A stretch of DNA of 64,000 nucleotides from Coprenecus sp964640305. GTDB lineage: Bacteria > Bacteroidota > Bacteroidia > Bacteroidales > UBA932. The translations under genes and the position numbers were made by a program. The DNA lies in the NCBI GenBank assembly GCA_964640305.1, contig CAZXFF010000001.1, positions 1 to 64,000 on the forward strand. Direction: 5' to 3'. Below, piece by piece: positions 1 to 9,914 of the stretch. Each line of letters starts with the position of its first letter. Positions within the stretch are counted from its first letter, which is position 1. The notes under the pieces are model-generated. The model saw only the letters and a program-made list of their open reading frames with translations, was not told the DNA's origin and ran no database searches.

Positions 1-144
1 AACGTCAAATACGCCCACACCGTTCCTTACAGTGTTGTGTTCTTCGTTTATACCTACATATTCAACCGGCATGTTATAACCGGCGAAAGGTACCATTTTA
101 GCACCCAATGCTATGTGTTTTTGGGTGAAAGCAGTGGTTTTCAT
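1..144 (-). CDS. gcvT: Aminomethyltransferase GcvT (glycine cleavage T protein), N-terminal fragment
   Basis: The 48 codons inside the window start MKTTAFTQKH and run through VPFAGYNMPVEY, the N-terminal signature of GcvT; the rest lies beyond the left edge. The T protein transfers the aminomethyl carbon from lipoylated H protein to tetrahydrofolate in the cytoplasmic glycine cleavage system. The ATG at 144 is the only start next to the conserved N-terminus. It lies 39 bases after the SPOR lipoprotein gene on the same strand, so read-through from that gene is possible; no separate promoter was recognised. The assignment rests on a short but characteristic stretch. Confidence 0.85.
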   Translation of the reverse strand, partial: MKTTAFTQKHIALGAKMVPFAGYNMPVEYVGINEEHNTVRNGVGVFDV

Positions 145-183
145 ACTATCGATTACTATTAATTGTATTAAAAATAGAGGTTC

Positions 184-708
184 TTAAAATTCGAAATTCT
201 GATAGTCGGTCCGGTGCAGGTTCTGAGCCACCCCGTAAACCCAGACATCCTCCGGACAATACGGGAGCTCCATTGCCTCATACATGGCTTTCAGCGCCTC
301 CTGATAATTGTCGTATCCTGCAATGGATACCGCAGAAAAGCCATTGTTGAAAAGGACGTATCTGGGAGTATATCCGTTTTTCTCGAGCATGGCAAACATG
401 CCCCTGGCATTCTCGGGGACCCTGTAGCTACCCATGATTACATGGAACTTGCCCGCACTCTCGTCAAGAAGGTATTTTCTGGCTGCCGCTGCGGCTTTTT
501 CCTGCTCCAACTGCAGGGCCTGAGCCTTTGCGATGGAGTCCTGCTGCTTCTTCAGACGCTGCTGCTCTGCGACTTCCAATTTCATCTTTTCAATATCTTT
601 GGAAGTAGGCTTGCCTACTATAGAGCGGACGAAATCACAACCTGTGAGCAACATCCCGGCTATTGAAAAAACAGACACCAGTCTAAACAGTTTCATTGTA
701 GCTTTCAT
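184..708 (-). CDS. SPOR-domain lipoprotein
   Basis: This is a 174-residue exported lipoprotein. A hydrophobic signal segment (about residues 7-21) ends in a lipobox LLTGC with the lipidated Cys at 24. A charged, Gln- and Ala-rich coiled-coil-like stretch follows (about 36-80). A SPOR-like domain begins near residue 86 (KFHVIMGSYR) and runs to about 160. SPOR domains bind denuded septal peptidoglycan glycans, so a periplasmic envelope role is inferred. Met5 is an equally possible start. A good Bacteroidetes promoter lies about 30 bases upstream, divergent from the DUF389 gene. The specific function is unknown. Confidence 0.8.
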   Translation of the reverse strand: MKATMKLFRLVSVFSIAGMLLTGCDFVRSIVGKPTSKDIEKMKLEVAEQQRLKKQQDSIAKAQALQLEQEKAAAAARKYLLDESAGKFHVIMGSYRVPENARGMFAMLEKNGYTPRYVLFNNGFSAVSIAGYDNYQEALKAMYEAMELPYCPEDVWVYGVAQNLHRTDYQNFEF

Positions 709-740
709 ACAGTACAGATTTAAATTATATTTCCATTCAA

Positions 741-771
741 CAAAAGTACGAAATAATGGTACATGAACAAA
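741..771 (-). promoter_or_regulatory. Bacteroidetes-type promoter for the SPOR lipoprotein gene
   Basis: On the minus strand the -33 element TTTG (771-768) is followed after 19 bases by TACTTTTG (748-741), matching TTTG-N19-TAnnTTTG. The -7 element ends 32 bases before the ATG at 708. Confidence 0.7.
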
Positions 772-814
772 AAAAATATATCTTTACATTTCATTTTTAA
801 TCTCGGCTTTTGCA

Positions 815-2173
815 ATGAGTGAAGGTTTTAAAGAAAGGACAAATAAATTCAAGGAATACATCAGGGGCATCGTCGCTTTGGACGAGCACATCGACACAAT
901 CGCTGCAGCACAGACTATCCGGGGAAACGTTGAGATAAAAGGACCCAACGCATACATCCTTGCTTTCGCAATCGTTGTTGCGTCTGTCGGCCTCAATATA
1001 AATTCAATTCCGGTAATCATAGGCGCAATGCTGATTTCCCCGCTCATGGGCCCGATCATAGGGATAGGATATGCGGCCGGCATAAACGATACCGGTTTCC
1101 TGAAGAAATCTTTCAGGAACCTCGTCGTGATGGTCATCATCAGTATCCTTGCATCTACTTTCTTCTTCCTGATATCCCCTCTTGAGCTTGAGAACCCTAC
1201 AGAACTGCTTGCCAGGACCAATCCGACAATCTATGATGTACTCATAGCTCTTTTCGGAGGATTTGCAGGGATCGTAGAAATAAGCAGGAAAGACAAAGGC
1301 ACTGTCCTTTCCGGAGTTGCCATTGCAACTGCGCTTATGCCTCCGTTATGCACAGCCGGATTCGGGATAGCCAGCCTTAACTTCACTTATTTTGCCGGTG
1401 CGCTTTACCTTTTCTGCATTAACAGCGTTTTCATTGCATTAGCGTCATTCATAGTAGTAAAGTATCTCCACTTCCCGGTATTCAACTTTACCGATCCCAA
1501 AAGGAAAAAAAGGGTAATAAGAATCATTTATGTCCTGACAACTGTAATCGTTGCTCCCAGCATATATTCTGCTATCGTCATGATAAAGGAAAACAATTTT
1601 GACCTGACTTCCAAGAATTTCATCAACAGAAACAAGTCACTGGCAAATTCCTACATATACGACTACAATATAAACCACCGCAGCAGACCATATACACTGG
1701 AAATCTTTCTTGCAGGAGAAAAGCTTAAGGATGAGGAGATTACAGGCCTGTACAGATCTGCATCAGAGTTCGGGATAAAGGAAGGGCAGCTTATAATTAC
1801 CCAGAAAGCGACCGGAGACAGGACCGATTCCGGTGAACAGATTGCCATCCAGAGCATATATGAACGCAGCGATATGGAAATCCGCAAAAGGGAAGAGACA
1901 ATAGCAGAGATGGAAAAACGTATTCTTTCATATCAGGAAAAGATACTTCCATATGAGCAGCTGACGAAAGAGCTTATTGCACAGAATCCTGGTATTACCG
2001 ACATTTCCATAACCAGAGGATACAATGTGACTGCCGACAGCCTGAAACAGGAAGAAGTCATACTGTTCATACTGGAAAGCAAAGGAAAGATTCCCGCCAA
2101 GGATATGGAAAAGATGAGAGAGTGGCTGTCTGTAAGACTTAATTTCAGAAACATCCAGCTAATACAGCAATAG
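815..2173 (+). CDS. DUF389 family integral membrane protein
   Basis: This 452-residue protein matches the DUF389/TIGR00341 type. A cytoplasmic N-terminus is followed by a conserved membrane core that includes NINSIPVIIGAMLISPLMGP and GVAIATALMPPLCTAG, with about six hydrophobic helices between residues 45 and 260. The C-terminal part (about 270-452) is soluble, with a coiled-coil-like region around residues 350-385 and a final alpha/beta segment. The biochemical role of DUF389 is not established. The gene starts at an ATG 106 bases after the divergent lipoprotein gene. CapA follows 4 bases downstream and then PhoH, suggesting a three-gene transcript. Confidence 0.85.
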   Translation: MSEGFKERTNKFKEYIRGIVALDEHIDTIAAAQTIRGNVEIKGPNAYILAFAIVVASVGLNINSIPVIIGAMLISPLMGPIIGIGYAAGINDTGFLKKSFRNLVVMVIISILASTFFFLISPLELENPTELLARTNPTIYDVLIALFGGFAGIVEISRKDKGTVLSGVAIATALMPPLCTAGFGIASLNFTYFAGALYLFCINSVFIALASFIVVKYLHFPVFNFTDPKRKKRVIRIIYVLTTVIVAPSIYSAIVMIKENNFDLTSKNFINRNKSLANSYIYDYNINHRSRPYTLEIFLAGEKLKDEEITGLYRSASEFGIKEGQLIITQKATGDRTDSGEQIAIQSIYERSDMEIRKREETIAEMEKRILSYQEKILPYEQLTKELIAQNPGITDISITRGYNVTADSLKQEEVILFILESKGKIPAKDMEKMREWLSVRLNFRNIQLIQQ

Positions 2174-2177
2174 AAGT

Positions 2178-3230
2178 ATGGGGACAACAATGCTCGCCAT
2201 ACTGGACACATTGTCACTGCTGTTTGCCGGAGACATAATGCAGCACGCAGGACAGCTGAGAAATGCACTGGTCTCCGGGCAGGATTCCGCCATTGCTGCC
2301 TCATACGACTACTCTCCGTATTTCGCGCACACGGACACATACATTGCCGAAGCCGATTTTGCAGTAGCCAATATGGAATTCTCCCTTGCCGGTCCCCCGT
2401 ATACGGGCTATCCTTCATTTTCGGCCCCCGAAACTCTGGCTGAAGCAGCGGCTGCTGCAGGCATAGACCTGTTTCTTTGCGCAAACAACCACATATGCGA
2501 CAAGGGGAAAAGGGGACTCCGGGAATCCGTTAAGAATTACAGCAGGATCGGCACTCCCTATACCGGGCTATACCGGGACAGTGCGGACCAGGCCGAGAAC
2601 TACCCCTATATAGCTGATGTCAGAGGATGCAGGATCGCTTTCATCAACTTCACTTACGGCACGAACGGGATCTCCGTATCACCGCCGTACAGAGTGAACA
2701 GAATGGATATGGAAGAGGTATCCGCTGCCATTGCCAAGGCCAAGTCGCAGAATGCTGATTATATAATTGCACTCCCGCACTGGGGTACGGAGTATGACAC
2801 CTATGCTGACAAAAGTCAGGAGAAATGGAAAGATTTCCTCATTAAAGAAGGGGTTGACGCCATTATCGGAACACATCCGCACATGATACAGCCTGTAGTG
2901 GAAGATACACTTCCAGACGGGAAAAGGATTGTGACAGCCTTCTCTTTGGGGAACTTCATATCCAACATGAGCCTTTCAGGCACTGAACTGGGGCTTATGT
3001 TCAGACTTGACATAAAAGTGGACAAAGAAGGAAAGGCCAGTCTGGCGGACTACGAGGCCATACCTGTCTGGTGCTCCAGACCCGGAGGCTTCAATGACAG
3101 TTATACCGTATTGCCTGTAAAAGAATTCCTTGACAAAGGCGAAAAATTCAAAAGCAGGTACAATTACGGGAAAATGAAGAAAACTTACGAAAGGCTAAAA
3201 CATCTGTTTGAACATGGAAGTAACGAATGA
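2178..3230 (+). CDS. CapA-family metallophosphatase-like protein
   Basis: The 350-residue protein has the PGA_cap (CapA) calcineurin-like fold. FAGDIMQH near residue 17 supplies the first Asp and His, and ANNHICDKG, LPHWGTEYD and GTHPHMIQP supply the later metal-ligand motifs. CapA relatives take part in poly-gamma-glutamate capsule synthesis, but most Bacteroidetes members occur without capB or capC, as here, so the substrate is unknown. No clear signal peptide is seen. The ATG at 2178 lies 4 bases after the DUF389 stop, and an ATG at 2190 is possible. The 3' end overlaps phoH by 17 bases. Confidence 0.8.
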   Translation: MGTTMLAILDTLSLLFAGDIMQHAGQLRNALVSGQDSAIAASYDYSPYFAHTDTYIAEADFAVANMEFSLAGPPYTGYPSFSAPETLAEAAAAAGIDLFLCANNHICDKGKRGLRESVKNYSRIGTPYTGLYRDSADQAENYPYIADVRGCRIAFINFTYGTNGISVSPPYRVNRMDMEEVSAAIAKAKSQNADYIIALPHWGTEYDTYADKSQEKWKDFLIKEGVDAIIGTHPHMIQPVVEDTLPDGKRIVTAFSLGNFISNMSLSGTELGLMFRLDIKVDKEGKASLADYEAIPVWCSRPGGFNDSYTVLPVKEFLDKGEKFKSRYNYGKMKKTYERLKHLFEHGSNE

Positions 3231-4179
3231 GATAATCTCTGTTGAAGGCATCGATTCGGTAGAACTCTACGGGGTAAACAACCGGATTCTCGACAAAATG
3301 AAGGAACATTTTCCTGAACTTAAAATAATAGCCAGAGGTTCTGACATCATACTTAGCGGAGATTCATCTGCAGTAGAGATATTCAAAGAAAGGCTGCATT
3401 ATGCAATTACTGCAATAAAAAAAGGGATACATCCGGATGACGGGGAACTGGACAGACTGTTCGACCATAAATCATTCCCTGACGAACTGGAGAACATAGT
3501 ACGCGGATACTCCGGAGACAAGTACAATATCGTTTACGGGAATGACGGACGCATTGTCAGGGCCAAGACCAGAAACCAGAAGAGGCTCGTGGACGAATAT
3601 GACAGGAATGACCTGCTTTTCGCATTGGGACCTGCCGGTACAGGAAAGACTTATACAGCCATCGCCCTTGCTGTCAGAGCTCTGAAAAACAGGGAAGTCA
3701 AGAAACTCATCCTCACAAGGCCGGCAGTAGAAGCAGGAGAAAGGCTCGGATTCCTGCCTGGAGACCTGAAAGACAAGCTGGATCCATACCTTCAACCGCT
3801 ATATGATGCACTTCTTGACATGATACAGCCCAAAAGACTCCAGATCCTGATGGAAGAGGGAATAATACAGATCGCACCTCTGGCGTATATGAGGGGCCGC
3901 ACCCTTGACAGTGCGTTCGTAATTCTGGACGAAGCCCAGAACACATCCCTCGGCCAACTGAAGATGTTTCTGACCAGAATGGGCAGAAATGCCAAATTCA
4001 TCGTTACCGGTGACGCCACACAGATAGACCTGCCCAATAAAAAAGACTCCGGCCTGATGCGCGGAGTCGAACTGGTAAAAGATATCGAAGGGATTGCTGT
4101 AGTGAATTTCGGTGCGGAAGACATTGTACGTCATCCCCTTGTCAACAGAATAATATCTGCCTTCGAAAAAGAGGATTAG
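3214..4179 (+). CDS. PhoH-like ATPase
   Basis: This 321-residue protein has a small N-terminal KH-like region (about 1-80) and a PhoH P-loop domain. Walker A is GPAGTGKT (139-146) and Walker B is VILDEAQN (DEAQ at 239-242), followed by TGDATQIDLP. PhoH proteins are cytoplasmic ATPases linked to RNA metabolism and often sit with ybeY. Here no ybeY is adjacent; the neighbour is CapA, which overlaps by 17 bases. I chose the ATG at 3214 over an in-frame TTG at 3208 because it begins the usual N-terminus. The gene converges on the TPM gene 11 bases away. Confidence 0.9.
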   Translation: MEVTNEIISVEGIDSVELYGVNNRILDKMKEHFPELKIIARGSDIILSGDSSAVEIFKERLHYAITAIKKGIHPDDGELDRLFDHKSFPDELENIVRGYSGDKYNIVYGNDGRIVRAKTRNQKRLVDEYDRNDLLFALGPAGTGKTYTAIALAVRALKNREVKKLILTRPAVEAGERLGFLPGDLKDKLDPYLQPLYDALLDMIQPKRLQILMEEGIIQIAPLAYMRGRTLDSAFVILDEAQNTSLGQLKMFLTRMGRNAKFIVTGDATQIDLPNKKDSGLMRGVELVKDIEGIAVVNFGAEDIVRHPLVNRIISAFEKED

Positions 4180-4190
4180 GGAGGGCCTGG

Positions 4191-4968
<778 letters not shown>

Positions 4969-4979
<11 letters not shown>

Positions 4980-5406
4980 ATGAAATTTCATTTGACAATT
5001 CATTCACATCATCGTTACGGTATGGGAAATAGACCTTCAGCTTTTCTCCAACGGAAAGGATTGCTTTTGTCATGCCTTCCAGGAACTCCCCTTTTCCGAA
5101 ATCATCCTGCATGTCCAGCTTTACACTGTTCCAATATGCCGGTCCCACTTTCTCATTTATTCCGGAATCCCCGACAATTGCAAATTTGCGGGACTTGGTC
5201 GCAAGGTATATAAGAATCCCGTTCCGTTCCTTGGTCTTGAACATATCCAGTTTCGAAAACAGGTATGCTGCCCTAAGGTACGGGTCTTCCTTGCATACGG
5301 ATTCTATATGAACCCTTATCTCGCCGGAGGTATTTTTCTCTGCCTCGACTATAGCATCCACCAGTTTCTGGCTGGCAGATTTGTTCAGAAGTTCTTCAGC
5401 CTTCAT
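4969..5406 (-). CDS. TPM-domain cytosolic-type protein
   Basis: This is a second TPM-domain protein of 145 residues, with no signal peptide or membrane helix. It shows AEKNTSGEIRVHIES, the run TKERNGILIYLATKSRKFAIVG (about residues 58-79) and GDSGINEKVG, typical of the short TPM paralogue found beside LemA. Its start shares one base with the lemA stop (TAATG at 5408-5404), indicating translational coupling. The downstream TPM gene overlaps its 3' end. The pairing suggests a partner of the membrane-bound TPM protein on the other face of the membrane, which is inference. Confidence 0.82.
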
Positions 5407-5999
5407 TATTCAAAACTTACTACAGGTGCCTGTTCAGCTCCTTTCTGGGCCTCGAAGTATCCTTTCTTTTCGAATCCGCCCATTCCGGCAATGATACTTG
5501 CAGGGAACCTCCTGATCATGGCATTGAACTGCATGGCTCCTTCATTGTACTTCTGTCTTTCCACCGTAATCCTGTTCTCAGTACCCTCGAGCTGTGCCTG
5601 CAGTTCCAGAAAATTCTGGTTGGCTTTCAGGTCCGGGTATCTCTCTACAGAAACGAGAAGGCGTCCCAGTGCATTGCCGAGTTCGCTCTGCGCCGACTGG
5701 AATCTGGCTATTTCTTCAGCGGAAAGGTTGGAAGGGTCCACTGTTGTCTGGGTGGCCTTTGCCCTTGCCGCAACTACAGACTCAAGCGTTTCGGATTCAT
5801 GTGCTGCATATCCTTTTACAGTCGCTACCAGATTAGGTATCAGGTCCGCTCTGCGCTGGTATACGTTTTCCACCTGTGACCAGGATTTGACGACGTTCTC
5901 ATCAGCTGTAACCATCCGGTTATAAGTCCTGACACCCCACAAGATCACAAGCAGAATGACAGCCAGGACTGAAATAATGACAATTGTTCCTTTTTTCAT
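5406..5999 (-). CDS. lemA: LemA family protein
   Basis: The 197-residue protein has a single N-terminal membrane helix (about 5-25) followed by the LemA helical domain with YNRMVTADENVVKSWSQVENVYQRR, RADLIPNLVATVKGYA and a C-terminal FNAMIRRFPASI. LemA proteins are membrane-anchored with a cytoplasmic N-terminus and a helical bundle outside; their function is unclear. The gene leads a lemA-TPM-TPM unit with overlapping ends. It lies 6 bases downstream of the FISUMP lipoprotein gene, which may belong to the same transcript. Confidence 0.9.
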   Translation of the reverse strand: MKKGTIVIISVLAVILLVILWGVRTYNRMVTADENVVKSWSQVENVYQRRADLIPNLVATVKGYAAHESETLESVVAARAKATQTTVDPSNLSAEEIARFQSAQSELGNALGRLLVSVERYPDLKANQNFLELQAQLEGTENRITVERQKYNEGAMQFNAMIRRFPASIIAGMGGFEKKGYFEAQKGAEQAPVVSFE

Positions 6000-6005
6000 G
6001 ATATA

Positions 6006-7037
6006 TTACTGTTTGTTCTTAAGTCTGACACATCTCACTGACACTCCGTAACTGTCCCTGTCTGTATAATAAGTATCAAAAGTATCAGAGTTGTAGTATA
6101 TGTAACGGTAGTGTCCCATTCCGGCATCATCAAGATATGAAGACCACCACATTCCATATACTGCCATATTTTCGAAATCCTCATATGAATTTGTGGAATT
6201 CCCGACAGGGATGGCATTCCAGCCGGTCGAATTCCTGTGGGTATTGTCAGGAGAATACGGCCACATAGCCTCATCGTTCAGCCTGACAGGTGCAGATGCT
6301 ATATCACCCAGCCCGTTCCAATGGTCACTGAAAGGCAGATCTTCTCCGGATACCGCCTTTGCAAAATCCTCCCAGTCCTCTTTCGTAGGAATGCTCCATC
6401 CCTCTGGACATACCCCCTGGGGACCGCCTCCAAGTCCGCTTCCGGATTTTCCTCCTGTTGCGTCATTCCACGAATACAGACGTCCGAATATTTCCCCGAC
6501 TTCATCTGAGTCCTCGTAAGCACTTCCTATACCGTCTCCGGCATACCTCAGATTCTGGACAAACCATGTAAGGCTGCCGTAATCCCTTACGTGGTAAACC
6601 TGCCCGTCTCTCGGATCCGTAAACTTCTCGTTGCTTTCCAGCCACCCTACAAGGCCGTCCTTGGGATCAATTGCCTTTATGTCTATGGTCTTGGTAGTGG
6701 AATAATATCCGTCCTTTCTGGCATATGCCGTAAGAGAATAGTTACCGGGATCCTTCGGGATTGTGACTTTAAGGTCCTGGGAATATACAGTATCGCTTTC
6801 GCTGATATCCAGATCTGGAGAATACCAGAAATAAGATACTCCGGCAGGAGACACTATACCTGAAACACGTGTTTCGATGACCTGGCCGACAACGACATAT
6901 GTAGGGAAGTCAAATTCCAGACTGCCTGACATATAGTCATATTGGGCATCATCATCTTTTTTGCACGAAACGGTAAGCAACGCAGCAGCTGCTACTGCCA
7001 GAAGAAATCTATGGAGACCGACAAATTTCATTTTCAT
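6006..7037 (-). CDS. FISUMP-domain lipoprotein
   Basis: The protein is 343 residues from the ATG at 7037; an upstream TTG at 7040 is less likely. The signal peptide ends in lipobox LTVSC with Cys25. The region of about residues 35-120 looks like an Ig/PKD-type beta domain. The C-terminal half matches the Fibrobacter succinogenes major paralogous domain: YGSLTWFVQNLRY, FGRLYSWNDA, GVCPEGWSIPTKEDWE, and the terminal GVSVRCVR. These are surface lipoproteins of unknown binding function. The gene is divergent from apbE and precedes lemA by 6 bases. Confidence 0.82.
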   Translation of the reverse strand: MKMKFVGLHRFLLAVAAAALLTVSCKKDDDAQYDYMSGSLEFDFPTYVVVGQVIETRVSGIVSPAGVSYFWYSPDLDISESDTVYSQDLKVTIPKDPGNYSLTAYARKDGYYSTTKTIDIKAIDPKDGLVGWLESNEKFTDPRDGQVYHVRDYGSLTWFVQNLRYAGDGIGSAYEDSDEVGEIFGRLYSWNDATGGKSGSGLGGGPQGVCPEGWSIPTKEDWEDFAKAVSGEDLPFSDHWNGLGDIASAPVRLNDEAMWPYSPDNTHRNSTGWNAIPVGNSTNSYEDFENMAVYGMWWSSYLDDAGMGHYRYIYYNSDTFDTYYTDRDSYGVSVRCVRLKNKQ

Positions 7038-7075
7038 CAAATTATATTCAACTTACAAATATGCAACTTTTTTCT

Positions 7076-7083
7076 TAGTTTTG
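7076..7083 (+). promoter_or_regulatory. -7 element of a probable apbE promoter
   Basis: TAGTTTTG matches TAnnTTTG and ends 34 bases before the apbE ATG. No convincing TTTG lies 19-21 bases upstream, so the promoter is tentative. Confidence 0.4.
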
Positions 7084-7117
7084 TACATTGTCATACAACC
7101 AATATCATGCCATCGCT

Positions 7118-8212
7118 ATGATTACACATAAATCGCCTGCCAAAGCGGCATATTTGCTTCTGCTTGCCGCCACACTCCTGTTCTTCGCGTCCAGCTCCTG
7201 CTCGCAAAGGCCTTCATACAGCAGGATAGAAGGATTCGCCCAAGGAGGAACATACCATATAATATATTCATCCCCAGCCGACAAAGGGATAACAAATGAT
7301 TCTGTTCTGTTTCTTGTATCAGGCATATTACGGGACATTGACTTCTCGATATCAGGGTACAACAAAGCCTCCCTGCTATCCCGGTTCAATGCAGGTACGG
7401 AATGCATCCCGGACAGATACATGACAGAAGCATTCATAATCTCCAGGCAGATATGGGAAGAGACAGGCGGTCTGTTCGATATAAGCGGCGGTCCGCTGTT
7501 CGATTTCTGGGGATTCGGTTTTGCAGACCCGGCACTTCTTGACAGTCTGAAGGTGGACGGGAACACAGCCCGTAAAGTGGATTCCCTGCTGCAGTTTACA
7601 GGAATGGAAGGAATACGCCTGGAAAACGGCAGGCTTGTCAAGGATGACCCGAGGGCAAGACTTAATTTCAACGCTATAGCCCAGGGCTACACCTGCGATG
7701 TGATTGCAAAGGCTTTGGACAGTCTGGGCGTAAACGATTATCTCGTAGAGGTCGGGATGGAAATAGTCTGCAAAGGCATGAATGCTTCCGGAAAGCCCTG
7801 GAGGATTGCCATAGACGCTCCGGTGGACGGCAGCCAGACTGCCGGTGAGAATATCCAGGACATACTGGAACTGTCCGGTTGCGCTATAGTCACCTCGGGC
7901 AACTACAGGAAGTTCCATATCATCGACGGGGAAAAATATTCCCACTCCATAAATCCGGTTACCGGTTACCCCTCGCGTCATAACCTGCTTAGTGCAACCG
8001 TCATCATCTCCGGTGATACAACCTCCGCTGACTCATCAGGAAACAAAAAGTACACCCCGGAGCAATACCCCGGGGCGTATGCTGATGCCTATGCCACTTA
8101 CTGTATGGTTATCGGTAAAGATGCGGCAGAAAACTTTATCCGTTCCCGCCATAATCTTAAAGGTTATCTTATATACAGCGGCGGCACTGTAAAGATCATG
8201 GAGCAGGACTAA
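7118..8212 (+). CDS. apbE: FAD:protein FMN transferase (ApbE)
   Basis: ApbE covalently attaches FMN to threonine in flavoproteins such as the RnfG/NqrC subunits, acting outside the inner membrane. The 364-residue product starts at ATG 7118; a TTG at 7088 would add ten unlikely residues. It has a signal peptide with lipobox-like ASSSC. Family motifs are GPLFDFWGFG, LNFNAIAQGYTCD, TSGNYRKFH, HSINPVTGYPSRHN and the Mg-binding ADAYATYCMV. The motif usually VEIGGE reads VEVGME, a small deviation. Its last four bases overlap the end of the convergent fumarase gene. Confidence 0.92.
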   Translation: MITHKSPAKAAYLLLLAATLLFFASSSCSQRPSYSRIEGFAQGGTYHIIYSSPADKGITNDSVLFLVSGILRDIDFSISGYNKASLLSRFNAGTECIPDRYMTEAFIISRQIWEETGGLFDISGGPLFDFWGFGFADPALLDSLKVDGNTARKVDSLLQFTGMEGIRLENGRLVKDDPRARLNFNAIAQGYTCDVIAKALDSLGVNDYLVEVGMEIVCKGMNASGKPWRIAIDAPVDGSQTAGENIQDILELSGCAIVTSGNYRKFHIIDGEKYSHSINPVTGYPSRHNLLSATVIISGDTTSADSSGNKKYTPEQYPGAYADAYATYCMVIGKDAAENFIRSRHNLKGYLIYSGGTVKIMEQD

Positions 8213-9849
8213 AGTCCGAACTGGGAGAAGAAGTTGTTGCCCTTGTCATCCACCAGTATGAATGCAGGGAAGTCCACCACTTCGATTTTCCAGATCGCTT
8301 CCATGCCAAGTTCAGGATACTCGAGCAGTTCCACCTTCTTGATATTGTTCTGAGCAAGGATAGCTGCAGGACCTCCAATACTTCCAAGATAGAAACCTCC
8401 GTGCTTCTTGCAGGCATCGGTTACCTGCTGACTGCGGTTACCCTTGGCTATCATGATCATACTGCCGCCGTTTTCCTGGAACAGATCCACATAGGAATCC
8501 ATACGGCCCGCAGTGGTAGGTCCGAAACTGCCGGAGGGCATTCCTTCGGGAGTCTTGGCGGGACCGGCATAATAGATTGGATGGTCCTTTATATACTGGG
8601 GCAGTCCTTCTCCTTTGTCAATACGTTCCTTGAGCTTTGCATGGGCGATGTCACGTCCCACTATGATCGTACCGCTCAGAAGCAGGAAAGTGGAAACGGG
8701 ATATTTAGAGAGATCGGCCAGCACTTCCTTCATCGGACGGTTCAGGTCAATGGGAATGCCACCGGCATGCTTTGCGAATCCTCCACGCAGTTTTTCGGGC
8801 ACAAGACGGATCGGATCCCTGTCCAGATCTTCAAGCCATATGCCTTCCTTGTTTATCTTTCCTTTGATGTTTCGGTCAGCGCTGCATGACACACCCATGC
8901 CGACAGGGCAGGAAGCACCGTGGCGGGGCAGACGGATAACCCTGATGTCATGTGCCAGATATTTTCCTCCGAACTGGGCACCGAGGCCGATCTTGCATGC
9001 TGCATCATAAAGCTTGCGCTCCAGTTCCACATCCCTGAATGCCCTGCCCAGGTCATCACCTGTAGTAGGCAGATTGTCATAGTATTTTGCGGAAGCCAGC
9101 TTCACGGTCTTCAGGTTCGTTTCTGCAGAAGAACCTCCTATAACGAATGCGATATGGTAAGGAGGGCATGCGGCTGTTCCGAGTGTACGCATCTTTTCAA
9201 TCAGGAATTTCTCCAGTTTCTCGGGAGTCAGCAGGGCCTTTGTTTCCTGGAACAGATATGTCTTGTTTGCGGATCCGCCACCCTTTGCTATGAAAAGGAA
9301 TTTGTATTCGCCGCCGTCAGTAGCATATATGTCCACCTGCGCGGGCATATTGTTCCCGGAATTCTTCTCCTTGTACATGTCCAGGGGAATTGTCTGGGAA
9401 TAGCGTAGGTTATCTGTCGTATAGGTATCATAAGCCCCGTGCTGGAGAGCCTCTTCGTCGCTCACATGGCTTCCGTCTGCAGCATTGCCGACCCATACCC
9501 TGCGGCCTTTCTTCGCAACGACTATCGCAGTACCTGTATCCTGGCAGAAAGGCAGAATCTGCCTGGATGCCACATCGGCATTCAGAAGCATGGTCAGGGC
9601 AACAGCCTTGTCGTTGGTACTGGCTTCAGGATCGTTGAGAATCTTGGCCACCATCTCATTATGCTCGGGACGCAGCATGAAAGCCACATCATGGAAAGCC
9701 TGACGGGCAATGAGCCTTAGTCCTTCCGGATCAACTTTAAGTATTTCCTCGCCTTCGAATTCGGCTACGGACACATAGTCCTTGGTGACAAGATGATACC
9801 GGGTAGTATCCTCACCAAGCTGGAAAAGGTCTTGATATTTGAATTCCAT
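8209..9849 (-). CDS. fumA: Class I (iron-sulfur) fumarate hydratase
   Basis: This 546-residue protein corresponds to the fused two-domain oxygen-sensitive fumarase that reversibly hydrates fumarate to malate, using a [4Fe-4S] cluster. The N-terminal catalytic domain shows LPFCQDTGTAIV, GGGSANKTYLFQ, GTAACPPYHIAFVIGG and RHGASCPVGMGVSCS. The C-terminal swivelling domain has LSGTIIVGRDIAHAK, YYAGPAKTPEGMPSGSFGPTTAGRMD and MIMIAKGNRS. I chose the ATG at 9849 (MEFKYQDLF); the open frame upstream is not family-like. TATCTTTG lies 19-26 bases upstream. The gene is separated from aroE by 65 bases and probably has its own promoter. Confidence 0.93.
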   Translation of the reverse strand: MEFKYQDLFQLGEDTTRYHLVTKDYVSVAEFEGEEILKVDPEGLRLIARQAFHDVAFMLRPEHNEMVAKILNDPEASTNDKAVALTMLLNADVASRQILPFCQDTGTAIVVAKKGRRVWVGNAADGSHVSDEEALQHGAYDTYTTDNLRYSQTIPLDMYKEKNSGNNMPAQVDIYATDGGEYKFLFIAKGGGSANKTYLFQETKALLTPEKLEKFLIEKMRTLGTAACPPYHIAFVIGGSSAETNLKTVKLASAKYYDNLPTTGDDLGRAFRDVELERKLYDAACKIGLGAQFGGKYLAHDIRVIRLPRHGASCPVGMGVSCSADRNIKGKINKEGIWLEDLDRDPIRLVPEKLRGGFAKHAGGIPIDLNRPMKEVLADLSKYPVSTFLLLSGTIIVGRDIAHAKLKERIDKGEGLPQYIKDHPIYYAGPAKTPEGMPSGSFGPTTAGRMDSYVDLFQENGGSMIMIAKGNRSQQVTDACKKHGGFYLGSIGGPAAILAQNNIKKVELLEYPELGMEAIWKIEVVDFPAFILVDDKGNNFFSQFGL

Positions 9850-9867
9850 AATATTTATTGTTTGTTC

Positions 9868-9875
9868 CAAAGATA
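9868..9875 (-). promoter_or_regulatory. -7 element of the fumarase promoter
   Basis: On the minus strand TATCTTTG (9875-9868) matches TAnnTTTG. A possible TTTG-like element (9896-9893) is 17 bases upstream, slightly close. The site lies 18 bases before the ATG. Confidence 0.5.
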
Positions 9876-9914
9876 CAAATATACAATTTTTCCAAAAAGC
9901 GGAAAACAAAACTG

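Noticed and set aside
784..1221. Long open frame antisense to the DUF389 gene.
   Set aside because: It mirrors the conserved membrane protein on the other strand and has no domain or promoter of its own.
8050..8085. CCCCGG...CCGGGG hairpin resembling a terminator.
   Set aside because: It lies inside apbE before conserved C-terminal motifs and has no T tract.
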